64,000 nt of DNA from Thermotoga profunda AZM34c06. GTDB lineage: Bacteria; Thermotogota; Thermotogae; Thermotogales; DSM-5069. Under the pieces are notes generated by a model. That model made no database searches. It was not told where the DNA came from and saw only the letters and a program-made list of their open reading frames with translations. The position numbers and the translations under genes were made by a program. Of this stretch, positions 28,279-37,566 are shown piece by piece (position 1 is the first letter of the stretch; the number at the start of each line of letters is the position of its first letter). The DNA lies in contig NZ_AP014510.1 in assembly GCF_000828675.1 (NCBI RefSeq), forward strand, positions 701,413 to 765,412, given 5' to 3'.

Positions 28279-30747
28279 TCATTCTTTCACTGCACCTCTT
28301 GTTAAGCCGCTGACCAAATACCTTTGTAGAGACAAGAATAGTATTACCATTGGTAACATGCCCAGCAAGGCCGCAGCAGTAAACAGCCCCCATTCTGTTT
28401 CATAAGGACCGACTGCAAATGCTTGAAGTCCAAGTGCATAGGTGTAATTCTGAACATTTTGGAGAATGATCCTTGCCACTACATATTCATTAAACGTACC
28501 TATGAAAACTAACAGGAAAACAACTGTTAGAATGGGTCTTGCCAAAGGTAAAACTATTTTGTAGAAACTCTGGAATCTTGTTGCACCATCGACTATCGCC
28601 GCTTCTTCCAAGGAGCTTGGAATTAGATCATAGAATCCCTTTATCAAATACATGTTGTAGGCTATATTTGTCAAGTAGGCAAAGATCAGACCACCAGGTG
28701 TATCCACTCCCAAAAACGTAATGTACCTGCCCAAAAAGTTCAAAAGGTTGTAAATCGCAACCATGAAAATGACACCGGGAAACATCTGAATCAGCAAAAA
28801 GCTCATTATCCCATACTTTCTTCCAGTAAACCTCATTCTACTGAATGGATATGCCGCCGTTGCACAGACACCTGTTGTTATAAGAGCAACGATTAAGGAG
28901 ATGACCACAGAGTTTAAAACCCATCTCAAAAAATAGTGTTTTGTCTTCTGTTTCCATATTTGATCTATTCTGTAGAATTCTTTATCTATTCTCCTAAAAC
29001 TATCTTTCAGGTTAGAGAAGGGTGTGATATTCATCAAAACTCCGGCTTTTCTCATCACAACGGCAAGATCGGCTCTCACTTTGCTCACGAACTCAGATCT
29101 CACTATATCATCGAGCTTGCTGAGATGTTCAGATGTCACAAAAACACCTGAATACGAGACAGATAAAAGATTTCGCCAGGTTTTTTCAAAATCATCTAAA
29201 AGGTCTCTTGTTGCTTTTAAAACTTCTTCAAGGTTCTTCGATGTATTTTCAAATCTGGTTGAAAATGTTCTGTATTCTTCTATCCATTTCAGATCATCAA
29301 TAGTTTTTCGAAGTTTTGCAGAAATTTCGTCCTTTCTTTGGTATGAATTCATGAAATTTCTCAACCATGTCATGAGAGAAGAATATTTCAAAAGATCTGT
29401 CTTACCAAAGGATGTGATAGCCTTGACACTTGTAATTCTGTTATTTAGTTCATAAGAAAACAGTTTTAACTGACCGATTCTTCTCGCATCCAGTATCTGG
29501 TTTTCCAAGGTATTGACTTTCTCCTGAACTGCGAGTTTTTGACGTTCTAATGAATCTATTTGTGCTTTAATCTGTGTTAATTCTTGATTGGCATTGTGCA
29601 GAGTGATCGCTTTGTCTTCTATATCAGACAATGTCATTTCAACTTCATTCAAGATCTTCTCCAATTTTGGCTGGATCTCTCTATAACTTTTTATGAAATC
29701 CAAATATGCTATCTTTACCCTGTCAAGATCGTCAATATCTGTGAAGTTTTTCATAATATCTTTTATTTTCTGTATAGGTATTTTCAAATCTGCATAATCA
29801 CTCAGAATATTCAGTTTTTGTTCGATCCTTCCAAGTTGTTCCATTGATATTGGGATGCTTTGCAAAACAGATGAGTCATCCAACGGCAAATTGGTTTTCA
29901 TCGCACTGTCTTTGATATCATCCTTCAGATTCTTCAGATTTTGTAAAGAGTCAGATATGGTATTTAATTCTGGTAATAGATCATTTTTCAAAATCAAATC
30001 TGTTTTCATGACTTGATCTTGTATGGGAGAAATCTGTTTTCTAAGTTCCTCAGAAGTTTTATTCAGATGATTTAGCTTTGATGAAATTTCATTCAGCTTT
30101 TGTAGATAATCTCCTATGTAAAGATCATAGGCTTGCTTGAGTTTTTCAAGTGCACTGTCGTAATCCTGTACACTGTTCACAGAGAAACCAACGTGTGTTT
30201 CGAGATCTTCTTTGAAAATCTTGAAAATCGTTGAATCAAAGCGCTCTTTTGAAAGATATTCGTATAGCACAATTTCATATTGATCTTTGTTTTGTGGTCC
30301 ATTTTTGAGCTCATTTAGAGACACTTTTTTCAGTTCTTCGAGATTCTTCAAGACAAGTTCTTTGGTTGTTTCGCTATTTTTCTTTAGAAAATCATCGATT
30401 TCTTGGTAAGTTTCTTTGGTTACTTTGTGTTTCGATATTGTTTGCTGGAGATATTGTTCCAATCTTTTCAAGGACTCCTCGGTCTTTTTTTGTGCTCGCT
30501 CAAAAGTCAGTTGATCAAAGGGTTTTGCTCGTGAAATGATGTTTTGCAATTCTTGAACGAGAACAGGCATATTTCTCTCTGGTAGAACAAGGTCTATGTA
30601 ATTCTGCAATGTCAATCGACTGGAAAAAAGTTCACTCGAAAACGCCGCCTCATCTCTTCTGAAAGACGTTGTTATTACCCACACGGTGGGAAACAAGATT
30701 ACGATAATCAAAAAGATCAAAATAGCATGAAGCACAACTTTACTCAT
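28279..30747 (-). CDS. MalG-type sugar ABC permease with a ~540-residue coiled-coil insert
   Basis: 822 residues against about 280-300 for a usual MalG. Residues 5-25 are the first membrane helix, followed by TTSFRRDEAAF. Residues ~60-600 are a charged, Leu/Lys/Glu-rich coiled coil that by topology lies outside the membrane in the first loop. The permease core resumes at ~603 (WVLNSVVISLIVALI) with the EAA loop EEAAIVDGATRFQSFYKIVLP near 714-734, which docks the ATPase. I recall large MalG insertions in other Thermotogota, so this is probably a lineage trait, but its function is unknown. ATGA overlap with the malF-type gene. No ATPase gene is in the operon. Confidence 0.9.
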   Translation of the reverse strand: MSKVVLHAILIFLIIVILFPTVWVITTSFRRDEAAFSSELFSSRLTLQNYIDLVLPERNMPVLVQELQNIISRAKPFDQLTFERAQKKTEESLKRLEQYLQQTISKHKVTKETYQEIDDFLKKNSETTKELVLKNLEELKKVSLNELKNGPQNKDQYEIVLYEYLSKERFDSTIFKIFKEDLETHVGFSVNSVQDYDSALEKLKQAYDLYIGDYLQKLNEISSKLNHLNKTSEELRKQISPIQDQVMKTDLILKNDLLPELNTISDSLQNLKNLKDDIKDSAMKTNLPLDDSSVLQSIPISMEQLGRIEQKLNILSDYADLKIPIQKIKDIMKNFTDIDDLDRVKIAYLDFIKSYREIQPKLEKILNEVEMTLSDIEDKAITLHNANQELTQIKAQIDSLERQKLAVQEKVNTLENQILDARRIGQLKLFSYELNNRITSVKAITSFGKTDLLKYSSLMTWLRNFMNSYQRKDEISAKLRKTIDDLKWIEEYRTFSTRFENTSKNLEEVLKATRDLLDDFEKTWRNLLSVSYSGVFVTSEHLSKLDDIVRSEFVSKVRADLAVVMRKAGVLMNITPFSNLKDSFRRIDKEFYRIDQIWKQKTKHYFLRWVLNSVVISLIVALITTGVCATAAYPFSRMRFTGRKYGIMSFLLIQMFPGVIFMVAIYNLLNFLGRYITFLGVDTPGGLIFAYLTNIAYNMYLIKGFYDLIPSSLEEAAIVDGATRFQSFYKIVLPLARPILTVVFLLVFIGTFNEYVVARIILQNVQNYTYALGLQAFAVGPYETEWGLFTAAALLGMLPMVILFLSLQRYLVSGLTRGAVKE

Positions 30748-32480
30748 CTTCCCACCTCTTCAAAGGCACCCGAAAATTTGAAATTGAGGAAGCTTATTCC
30801 ACCAACTAAGAAAAAGATCATAATGGAAATCGCACTGGCAAAACCAAAGTCTTGTCCTCTACCGGCTTCAAAGGCAAGTTTGTATACATATGAAATGAGT
30901 ATATCTGTGTAACCCGTTGGAGTTGTCGAGCCTGGAATAGGTGGACCTCCCGCGGTGATCAAATAGATGATCGTGAAGTTGTTAAAACTGAAAGCAAAAC
31001 TACTCACAAGCAAGGGTGCAATTACAGCCATTATGAATGGAAGTGTGATGGCAGTGAATCTCTTGAATTTACCCGCGCCGTCTATCATTGCGACTTCGTA
31101 AAGTTCTGGTGGTATTCCCTGTAATGCCCCTAAGGATATAGTCATCATGTAAGGGAAGGTGAGCCATATATTCACAAGTAGAACACCAACTCTTGCCCAG
31201 AAGGCGTCGTTCATCCATCTGACTGGATTGAGTCCAAAGAGTGGCAACAAAAATTTGTTTATCAATCCATAGCTTTCATTCAAAAGACCGTTTCTCCACA
31301 CAAGTGCTGATATGAAAACCGGTATAGCCCATGGAATTATGAGCAACGTTCGATAAATATTTCTTGCTTTCAAGCTCTTGTCATTTAGAACTAATGCAAA
31401 AGGTAACCCGACTGCGAGAGACAAAACAACACTCAAAAGCGCCCATATGAAAGTCCACACGAATATCTGCAAGAAAGGACCAGAAACCTTTGGATCCTTA
31501 ACGATTCTTAGAAAATTCTTTGAACCAACATAATCTATGAACCCCAATAGAAAGATTTCTTCACCTTCATCGTTTTTATCGTAAAACGCACCATCTTTTT
31601 CCATCACTTTTTTCCCGGTTTTGTTGTTATAAATTGCCATTCTCATTTCAATCTTTCCGTTCTCAAAATTTTCATCGTACCCCAGTCGATAGAGTCTTTC
31701 AATCCTAACAAATTGCCACTCCCCCTCAGATGTTACCCTGAGGGCATATTTCTTGCCTTCAAGATCAACAAAATCTGCTTTGTAAAGATATTGTTGAGCT
31801 ATTTTGCTCTTAAAGTACGGTGAATTTATTTGAAGGAACTGATCTTTTGGAGAGTAGAATGCCTTATAAGTTTTATTTCCAGCGGTTATTATTTTCACGT
31901 CTTCTAACTGACCTGTCCATGGAACAAGTGAGTAAATTTGACTATTTATCTGAATCTGCTCTCCATTTACTGGATACAGAGCGGATTCGCTCAGGAGTAC
32001 CTCTCTACCTTTTCTTCTTGTTGGTACTGGTCTTTCACCCAAATACAATTTGCCATTTAGATCGAAAAAAACGATGAAGTCTTCCGTCGGTGTTATACCA
32101 TCATAAACCACAAAGATTTTGTAATCATTACTGCGCTCTTCTTCAATTGTATAAGTGTAATTTGGATCATAAAGGAGCCTTTCTATCGCCTCTTGTCGTG
32201 GCATATAGTGTCCTGTGCCATAATTGGTGAATGCTACTTTCACAGTGAAGTAAATCGGGTACAAAACCAGGATGAACAACAACGTCAGAGCGGGTGCGAT
32301 GTATCTGTATGGGTAGGCACGTGGATTGAAAATGAAAAAATCTATGAGAAACAACAATGCAAAGAAGACTATCCCCATTTCGTAATATGAATTCTGAATT
32401 AGAAAACTTGCCCCCCAGAAGAAAAATACGTTCAAAAGTAGGAACAAAGACCACAGAAAAATTTTTAATAAGTACTTCAC
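30744..32480 (-). CDS. MalF-type sugar ABC permease
   Basis: 578 residues from GTG 32480, which follows GGGAGGAAG; the open frame upstream has no ribosome site. N-terminal helices are followed by a large periplasmic domain (residues ~70-320), as in MalF, then the transport core with EAA loop YEVAMIDGAGKFKRFTAITLP. The final segment (GRGQDFGFASAISIMIF) is typical CUT1. It partners with the MalG-type protein and the binding protein on either side. The locus resembles maltose operons in sequence, but the neighbours are galactan enzymes, so annotation as maltose transporter would mislead. Confidence 0.9.
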   Translation of the reverse strand: MKYLLKIFLWSLFLLLNVFFFWGASFLIQNSYYEMGIVFFALLFLIDFFIFNPRAYPYRYIAPALTLLFILVLYPIYFTVKVAFTNYGTGHYMPRQEAIERLLYDPNYTYTIEEERSNDYKIFVVYDGITPTEDFIVFFDLNGKLYLGERPVPTRRKGREVLLSESALYPVNGEQIQINSQIYSLVPWTGQLEDVKIITAGNKTYKAFYSPKDQFLQINSPYFKSKIAQQYLYKADFVDLEGKKYALRVTSEGEWQFVRIERLYRLGYDENFENGKIEMRMAIYNNKTGKKVMEKDGAFYDKNDEGEEIFLLGFIDYVGSKNFLRIVKDPKVSGPFLQIFVWTFIWALLSVVLSLAVGLPFALVLNDKSLKARNIYRTLLIIPWAIPVFISALVWRNGLLNESYGLINKFLLPLFGLNPVRWMNDAFWARVGVLLVNIWLTFPYMMTISLGALQGIPPELYEVAMIDGAGKFKRFTAITLPFIMAVIAPLLVSSFAFSFNNFTIIYLITAGGPPIPGSTTPTGYTDILISYVYKLAFEAGRGQDFGFASAISIMIFFLVGGISFLNFKFSGAFEEVGR

Positions 32481-32504
32481 AAGTTCTTCCTCCCAAAAGA
32501 TAAA

Positions 32505-32525
32505 GCCCGGCATGATGTGCCGGGC
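32505..32525 (-). terminator. Stem-loop between binding-protein and permease genes
   Basis: GCCCGGCA (32505-32512) pairs with TGCCGGGC (32518-32525), 5-base loop, followed on the minus strand by TTTATCTTTT. It is probably a partial terminator or mRNA-stabilising structure that keeps binding protein made in excess over permeases. Confidence 0.65.
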
Positions 32526-32530
32526 ATGAT

Positions 32531-33706
32531 TCATTGTGTTTGTGCCTTGATTCTTTCAACCGCTGTCTTGAGTGCTTCTTCGGTGGTTGCTTTTCCGTTG
32601 ATGACAAGGTTTAGTGCATCGTTCATAGCACCCCAGACTGCCGCCATCTGTGGAATATTAGGCATCGGTACTCCATTTGCTGCACTTTGAGTGAAGGCAA
32701 CGACATCTGGATTGTCTCTCACAAGTTCCAGTACATCTTTTCTCGCCGGTAATCTCGGATCTCCAAGATACAATTTGTACATAGTGTCTGTTCTTGCAAT
32801 GAAATTGGTCAAGAATTCTTTGGCAAGTAGTTTGTTGGGTGATTTTGCATTCACCATGAATCCCTGAACTCCAACGAATGGTTTTGCAACAAGATTCGCA
32901 TCGATATTTGGAATAACTGCCACACCATAATCGATGCCGGCGTCTTTATATGCCTTGACAGCCCATGGACCGTTGATTATCATTCCTGCCTTTCCCTCTC
33001 TGAACATGGAGTCCATTATCTGGTAATTGTCACTTGGATCAAGTACTTTCTCGTCAACGAATCTCTTAATGATGTTGACCCCTCTTATAGCCCCTTCATT
33101 TGCAAGCCCAATGTCCTTTGGGTCTAACCCTTTTGCTGTTTCTTTGAAGACATATCCACCTGCTCCAAGGATGAATGGTACTGCGTAATAAAATTCCGCC
33201 GTGGAAGTGATGAAGCCTCGCACTTCTTTACCAAATTCTTGGTCGATTTGCTTTGCGATTTGGATCATTTCATCGACCGTCTTGGGCGGGTTCGGTACGA
33301 AATCTTTGTTATAAATGAGTGCAATTGCTTCAAGTGCATAAGGTAATCCGTACAACTTTCCACCATAAGAAAATGCACTGAGCCCCGTTTCGTAGAACTG
33401 ATTGAGTTCTGGGAAGCTCGGAATGGGGTCGATCAATCCATTGACCACCAACTCGCCAACCCAATCGTGGGCACCGACGATGATATCTGCCCCCTGACCT
33501 TCTGGAGCCGCAGTGAGAAACTTGGGTTTAATGTCTGAAAAATTCACATACTGTACTTCGACAACTACACCGTACTTTGCCTTGAATTCCTCGGCGAGTT
33601 TCTGCAAAATATCCACCTGTTTTTCAGAGCACCAGATAACCAGTTTTGACTGTGCAAAGATGAAAATGCTGCTGAAGAGTAAAATAAATAAAAAGAACTT
33701 CTTCAT
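32531..33706 (-). CDS. Sugar ABC transporter substrate-binding protein (MalE-like)
   Basis: 391 residues. Signal peptide MKKFFLFILLFSSIFIFAQS; mature part opens KLVIWCSEKQVDILQKLAEEFKAKYG as in MalE proteins, with FITSTAEFYYAVPFILGAGG and GMIINGPWAVKAYKDAG further on. It delivers an oligosaccharide to the permeases encoded downstream. Because it heads an operon with a galactanase and a beta-galactosidase, galacto-oligosaccharides are the predicted ligand. ATG start with GGGGAGGTGA. A promoter-like pair lies upstream at 33730-33758. Confidence 0.92.
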   Translation of the reverse strand: MKKFFLFILLFSSIFIFAQSKLVIWCSEKQVDILQKLAEEFKAKYGVVVEVQYVNFSDIKPKFLTAAPEGQGADIIVGAHDWVGELVVNGLIDPIPSFPELNQFYETGLSAFSYGGKLYGLPYALEAIALIYNKDFVPNPPKTVDEMIQIAKQIDQEFGKEVRGFITSTAEFYYAVPFILGAGGYVFKETAKGLDPKDIGLANEGAIRGVNIIKRFVDEKVLDPSDNYQIMDSMFREGKAGMIINGPWAVKAYKDAGIDYGVAVIPNIDANLVAKPFVGVQGFMVNAKSPNKLLAKEFLTNFIARTDTMYKLYLGDPRLPARKDVLELVRDNPDVVAFTQSAANGVPMPNIPQMAAVWGAMNDALNLVINGKATTEEALKTAVERIKAQTQ

Positions 33707-33729
33707 GACCTGTCACCTCCCCAACATAA

Positions 33730-33758
33730 AAGTTATCACAAATATCTTCATCAGTCAA
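33730..33758 (-). promoter_or_regulatory. Candidate promoter of the galactan operon
   Basis: On the minus strand: TTGACT (33758-33753), 17 bases, TAACTT (33735-33730). The -35 is good, the -10 weak. A small AAGGG-TTAT-CCCTT hairpin just upstream could end the RND transcript. Confidence 0.45.
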
Positions 33759-33807
33759 AAAGGGATAACCCTTCGCACTGCCCACCGCTCATCAAAATCA
33801 ATGAAAT

Positions 33808-36800
33808 TCACTTTTCTGCTTGAAATTGCTGATCTTTTCTCCGCTTTTCGTGCTTTACTACAACAAAGATTTCCACAAGGGCAGGCACAGCAAATAGTGC
33901 AAAAAGCGTTGTTATACCAAGACCAAAGATTATAGTCCATGCTATTGGCGATTCGAGTTCTGAACCTTCACCCGCGCTCAAGGCAACTGGTAATAAAGCG
34001 ATCACAGTTGTCAGTGTCGTCATGAGTATAGGTCTCAATCTCAGAGCCGCAGATTCGACTATCGTTTGGCGCAAAGGTCTTTCTCTATCCAATCTTTGTT
34101 GAATGAAAGCTATCATGACTATCGCGTTGTTCACAACAACTCCTACAAGTGTTAATGTACCAACCAAGACGGGTAGATTCAAGACATAGCCAAAGATCAT
34201 CATAACTAATGCGAGTGCTATTACTACCACTGGAACAGTTGTGAAAATTATAAATGGTATCGTGAGTGATTCGAACTGAGCACTTAGAAGCATATAAACA
34301 AGTAGTGCGGCTACAATGATGATCGTTCTAAATTCTCTCAACAAAACATCTAAGGATGTTTTCTGACCACCGAGAGAGTAATTCACTCCGCTTGTGTCTA
34401 ATTTGTCAATCACTTTCTGAACAAGGTTTGTCAGTTGTGAAACTGTGTAAGGTGATTTGACAATATCCACATAAACAACTCTTTGACCATTTTTATGCGA
34501 GATTGAGCCGAGTGTTGTTTTTTTACCGATCTGACTAACTGCATTCAATGGTAATTCCTGCCCTCTCATGTTTTTGAAAAGAATCTGCTGAATATCATCC
34601 ACTTTTTCCATTTCTCCTAACTTTATATAGATAGGGAGTATTCCATAATCTGTATTCAGAGTACCGAATTGTTTTCCAACTGTATAATATTGAAGATCCA
34701 TAAACAATTGACCAGGTACTAAGCCGGAAAAGATCGATTTAGACCTTTCGATATTGACCAAAATTGTTTCAACAGTGGCTTCACCCCTGATAGCAACTTC
34801 ACCTATTTTTTCGCGTACGAGTTCTTCTTTCAAATTTTTTGCTGTGTCCATTAATTTGTCTATATCTTTGCTTGTCAATTCAACAGTTAAAGGATACCCA
34901 AAGATTTCCGAGAGAAAGTCTGTCTGGCCAATTTGGATCTCTGCATCTTCTATTTTCAGAGCAGAGATCTCTCGTAATAGATTTTCTTTATTTTTGATGT
35001 ACTGTGTCCTCTTACCCGTAAACCAGATATTTATAATGGCTTTGTCTTCACTTGCACTGCCTATTATCTGTGAAAATTCGCTGGTGATACCTATATCAGA
35101 ATAGACGGCTTGGATCTTGTATTTGTTTTTTCTATCGAGAATGAAATCTTCTATTTGCTTTGCAATCTTTGCTGTTTTTTCGTAACCCGCTTGCTCTTTG
35201 GCTTTGACCGTTATCGTCAAGGTATTAGTGGCAAAATCTGGAATGAAGCTCCTTGGTCTGTTCAATAGATAGAAAGCTGAAAATACTACAGCAGCTATTG
35301 TGGCTATAAAAACCGATAACTTTTTATCCAAGACTTTATCGAGAGTCTTTTTGTAATGTTCCTTAAAATACTCGAAAAATGATATCTTTTTACTTTTTAT
35401 CCATCTTGAACCCGCCGGAACGAGTACTCCAGCCACAAGAAGAGATGCGCCAAGAGACAATGAGAGCGTTGCGGCAAAATATTTGAACATAGTTGCGGCA
35501 AAACTCTCAGTGAAAAGCAACGGAACAAAAACTATGACCGTTGTAGCAGTAGAGGCAAAGATAGCTCCAAAAACTTCTTTGGTACCCCTTGATGCTGCTT
35601 CGTCGTATACCAAACCATCTGATCTATGCCTGTATATATTTTCAAAAACGACAATTGCGTTGTCAACCAACATGCCAACGGCCATCGTTAACCCACCGAG
35701 TGTTAGAAGATCGATGTTTATCCTGAACAAATACATCAAGACAATAGCAATTATGAGTGATATGGGAATGCTCAGTGAAACAATCATCATGCTTTTTACA
35801 TCCAATACGAATATCATGACAACTATCGCAGCTCCGATCAATCCGAGTATAAGGTTTTTCAATAGATTGCTGATAGCCTTCTCGGTGTACAGAGATTGAT
35901 CTACCAATGTGGAATATGATACCTTTAGTTCATCGAGGAGTTTTTTCACTTGTCTGACGCTGTTTACAGTATTTGCCCCAGCTCTCTTTCTAATTGAAAT
36001 GACACTTGACTTTTCACCATCAACCCTTACCAATCCCCTTACTTGTTCATCCACAACTTGTATATCTGCGATTTGTCCTAATCTCACCGGTACAAGGAGT
36101 CTTGGCATCTGTCCGCTCATTGCCATCTGATATGAAAGTCCACGAAAACCGACTATCGCATTCTTCAGATCGTTGATATCTTTAAATCTCCCATCAACTG
36201 TGACAGTATAGACACTTCCCTTTTCGTCCTTGAGTTGTCCCATCGGATAGACAAAATTGCCAGCCAGAAAGGTATCGAGCAACGTGAGATCTAACCCAAG
36301 ATCTCTTGCTTTTTGTTGATCTATCGTTACCTTTACTATCTTCTTCGGTTCTCCTAAATTTTCCACCCCTGATACATCTGGTAGACGTTTGATCTTGTCA
36401 ATGAATGAATTGGGATCTTCAGTCGTTGCAAAAACAAAAACGGGAAGTATCGATGGATCAAATTCAACGACGGTCGGCTTGACCTGTTCTGGCAGTTCTG
36501 TTTGAGCAATATTGAGATATCTTTCAAGCCTTGAAGAAGCAGTGAGTACATCAACACCCCATTCGTACTCCACGAGAATCAAAGAAAGACCTGGTTGGGA
36601 GATGGATGTAAAATTCTTCACACCGGGTACCGTCGCAATGACTTTTTCAATTGGTATTGTTACGAGTTGTTCTATTTCTTCAGTTCCCATACCCATGTAG
36701 GTTGCAAAAACTGCGGCATATGGATATTCAAGCTGAGGTAATAGTTCCATGTGCAATTTTCTAAGCGCGATGATTCCGATCACTGAAATAGCCAAAAGGA

Positions 36801-36849
36801 GCATCAATATGGCGATAGGTCTTCTTGCAGATTCTTTGGCGATATTCAC
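33808..36849 (-). CDS. RND-family efflux transporter (AcrB/HAE1-like)
   Basis: 1013 residues. Two repeats each with a first helix, a large periplasmic domain and a helix bundle. N-terminus SARRPIAILMLLLAISVIGIIAL; the proton-relay helix GGLTMAVGMLVDNAIVVFENIYRHR bears the Asp; the second half has GVVVNNAIVMIAFIQQRLDRERP. Such pumps export drugs, lipids or metals with proton or sodium import. The usual membrane-fusion partner is missing here, and GTG start with GGGAGG. Upstream in the same transcript are a racemase and secreted proteins; no obvious functional link. Confidence 0.9.
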   Translation of the reverse strand: MNIAKESARRPIAILMLLLAISVIGIIALRKLHMELLPQLEYPYAAVFATYMGMGTEEIEQLVTIPIEKVIATVPGVKNFTSISQPGLSLILVEYEWGVDVLTASSRLERYLNIAQTELPEQVKPTVVEFDPSILPVFVFATTEDPNSFIDKIKRLPDVSGVENLGEPKKIVKVTIDQQKARDLGLDLTLLDTFLAGNFVYPMGQLKDEKGSVYTVTVDGRFKDINDLKNAIVGFRGLSYQMAMSGQMPRLLVPVRLGQIADIQVVDEQVRGLVRVDGEKSSVISIRKRAGANTVNSVRQVKKLLDELKVSYSTLVDQSLYTEKAISNLLKNLILGLIGAAIVVMIFVLDVKSMMIVSLSIPISLIIAIVLMYLFRINIDLLTLGGLTMAVGMLVDNAIVVFENIYRHRSDGLVYDEAASRGTKEVFGAIFASTATTVIVFVPLLFTESFAATMFKYFAATLSLSLGASLLVAGVLVPAGSRWIKSKKISFFEYFKEHYKKTLDKVLDKKLSVFIATIAAVVFSAFYLLNRPRSFIPDFATNTLTITVKAKEQAGYEKTAKIAKQIEDFILDRKNKYKIQAVYSDIGITSEFSQIIGSASEDKAIINIWFTGKRTQYIKNKENLLREISALKIEDAEIQIGQTDFLSEIFGYPLTVELTSKDIDKLMDTAKNLKEELVREKIGEVAIRGEATVETILVNIERSKSIFSGLVPGQLFMDLQYYTVGKQFGTLNTDYGILPIYIKLGEMEKVDDIQQILFKNMRGQELPLNAVSQIGKKTTLGSISHKNGQRVVYVDIVKSPYTVSQLTNLVQKVIDKLDTSGVNYSLGGQKTSLDVLLREFRTIIIVAALLVYMLLSAQFESLTIPFIIFTTVPVVVIALALVMMIFGYVLNLPVLVGTLTLVGVVVNNAIVMIAFIQQRLDRERPLRQTIVESAALRLRPILMTTLTTVIALLPVALSAGEGSELESPIAWTIIFGLGITTLFALFAVPALVEIFVVVKHEKRRKDQQFQAEK

Positions 36850-36870
36850 TTTTCCACCTCCCGGCTACAG

Positions 36871-37545
36871 CTATTTCAATTTCCCACCACACAATTCTAT
36901 GACTATCTCTGCCCAGACCATGTTTAGGTCTATTACGTTGAATCTCTGACTCTTCGCAACTACCGGAAGTTCTGTACAACCCAAAAGAACGCTACCACCA
37001 AGAGATGGTTCTACATTTTCATACCAAATTTTCTCGGCTTTGGAAAGCTCTCCTGCTTTTACGGAATAGATTATTTGCATCAGATGATCCTGTATCTTTG
37101 AATTTGGGATGTGTAAGATCATTCCGACTTTTTGTGCTGCTTTTTGATAAACACCGCTTTTTATTAGTCCTTTTGTTCCTGTTAACCAAGCTTCACCGAT
37201 TCCTTTTTTTCTGAGTCTTTCCACGGCGAGTTCTGGTAGACTGAGTACTGGTATGTTGCTTTGCTCTTGCACTTTCTCAAGGAAGGCATGTGCTGTATTA
37301 CAAATGAAAACAGCAAAATCCGCACCAGCCATTTCAAGCCTTTTTACAGAGTCAACGAGATACGGTGTTGGATCCTCTCCACCATGAAGTAGTGCCGTTG
37401 TTCTATCGGGTACCGCCGTGTTGAAATCAACTACCATCCTGATGTGATCTTGGTCTTTTTCTGCCTTTGTGCGTTCAACGACTTTTTGTAGAAAATCTAC
37501 TGTTGAAAGTGATCCCATACCACCTACAATCCCAGCTACTTTCAT
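36871..37545 (-). CDS. Aspartate/glutamate racemase family protein
   Basis: 224 residues. Two catalytic cysteines are visible, in FICNTAH and LLGCTELP, and the opening KVAGIVGGMGSLSTVDF is characteristic of the aspartate racemase branch. The product, a D-amino acid, could feed peptidoglycan or D-amino acid metabolism. Exact substrate (Asp, Glu or another) cannot be decided. It lies 21 bases before the RND gene and 21 after the PqaA-like gene. Confidence 0.87.
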   Translation of the reverse strand: MKVAGIVGGMGSLSTVDFLQKVVERTKAEKDQDHIRMVVDFNTAVPDRTTALLHGGEDPTPYLVDSVKRLEMAGADFAVFICNTAHAFLEKVQEQSNIPVLSLPELAVERLRKKGIGEAWLTGTKGLIKSGVYQKAAQKVGMILHIPNSKIQDHLMQIIYSVKAGELSKAEKIWYENVEPSLGGSVLLGCTELPVVAKSQRFNVIDLNMVWAEIVIELCGGKLK

Positions 37546-37566
37546 TTTCCCACCTCTTTTTATTTA

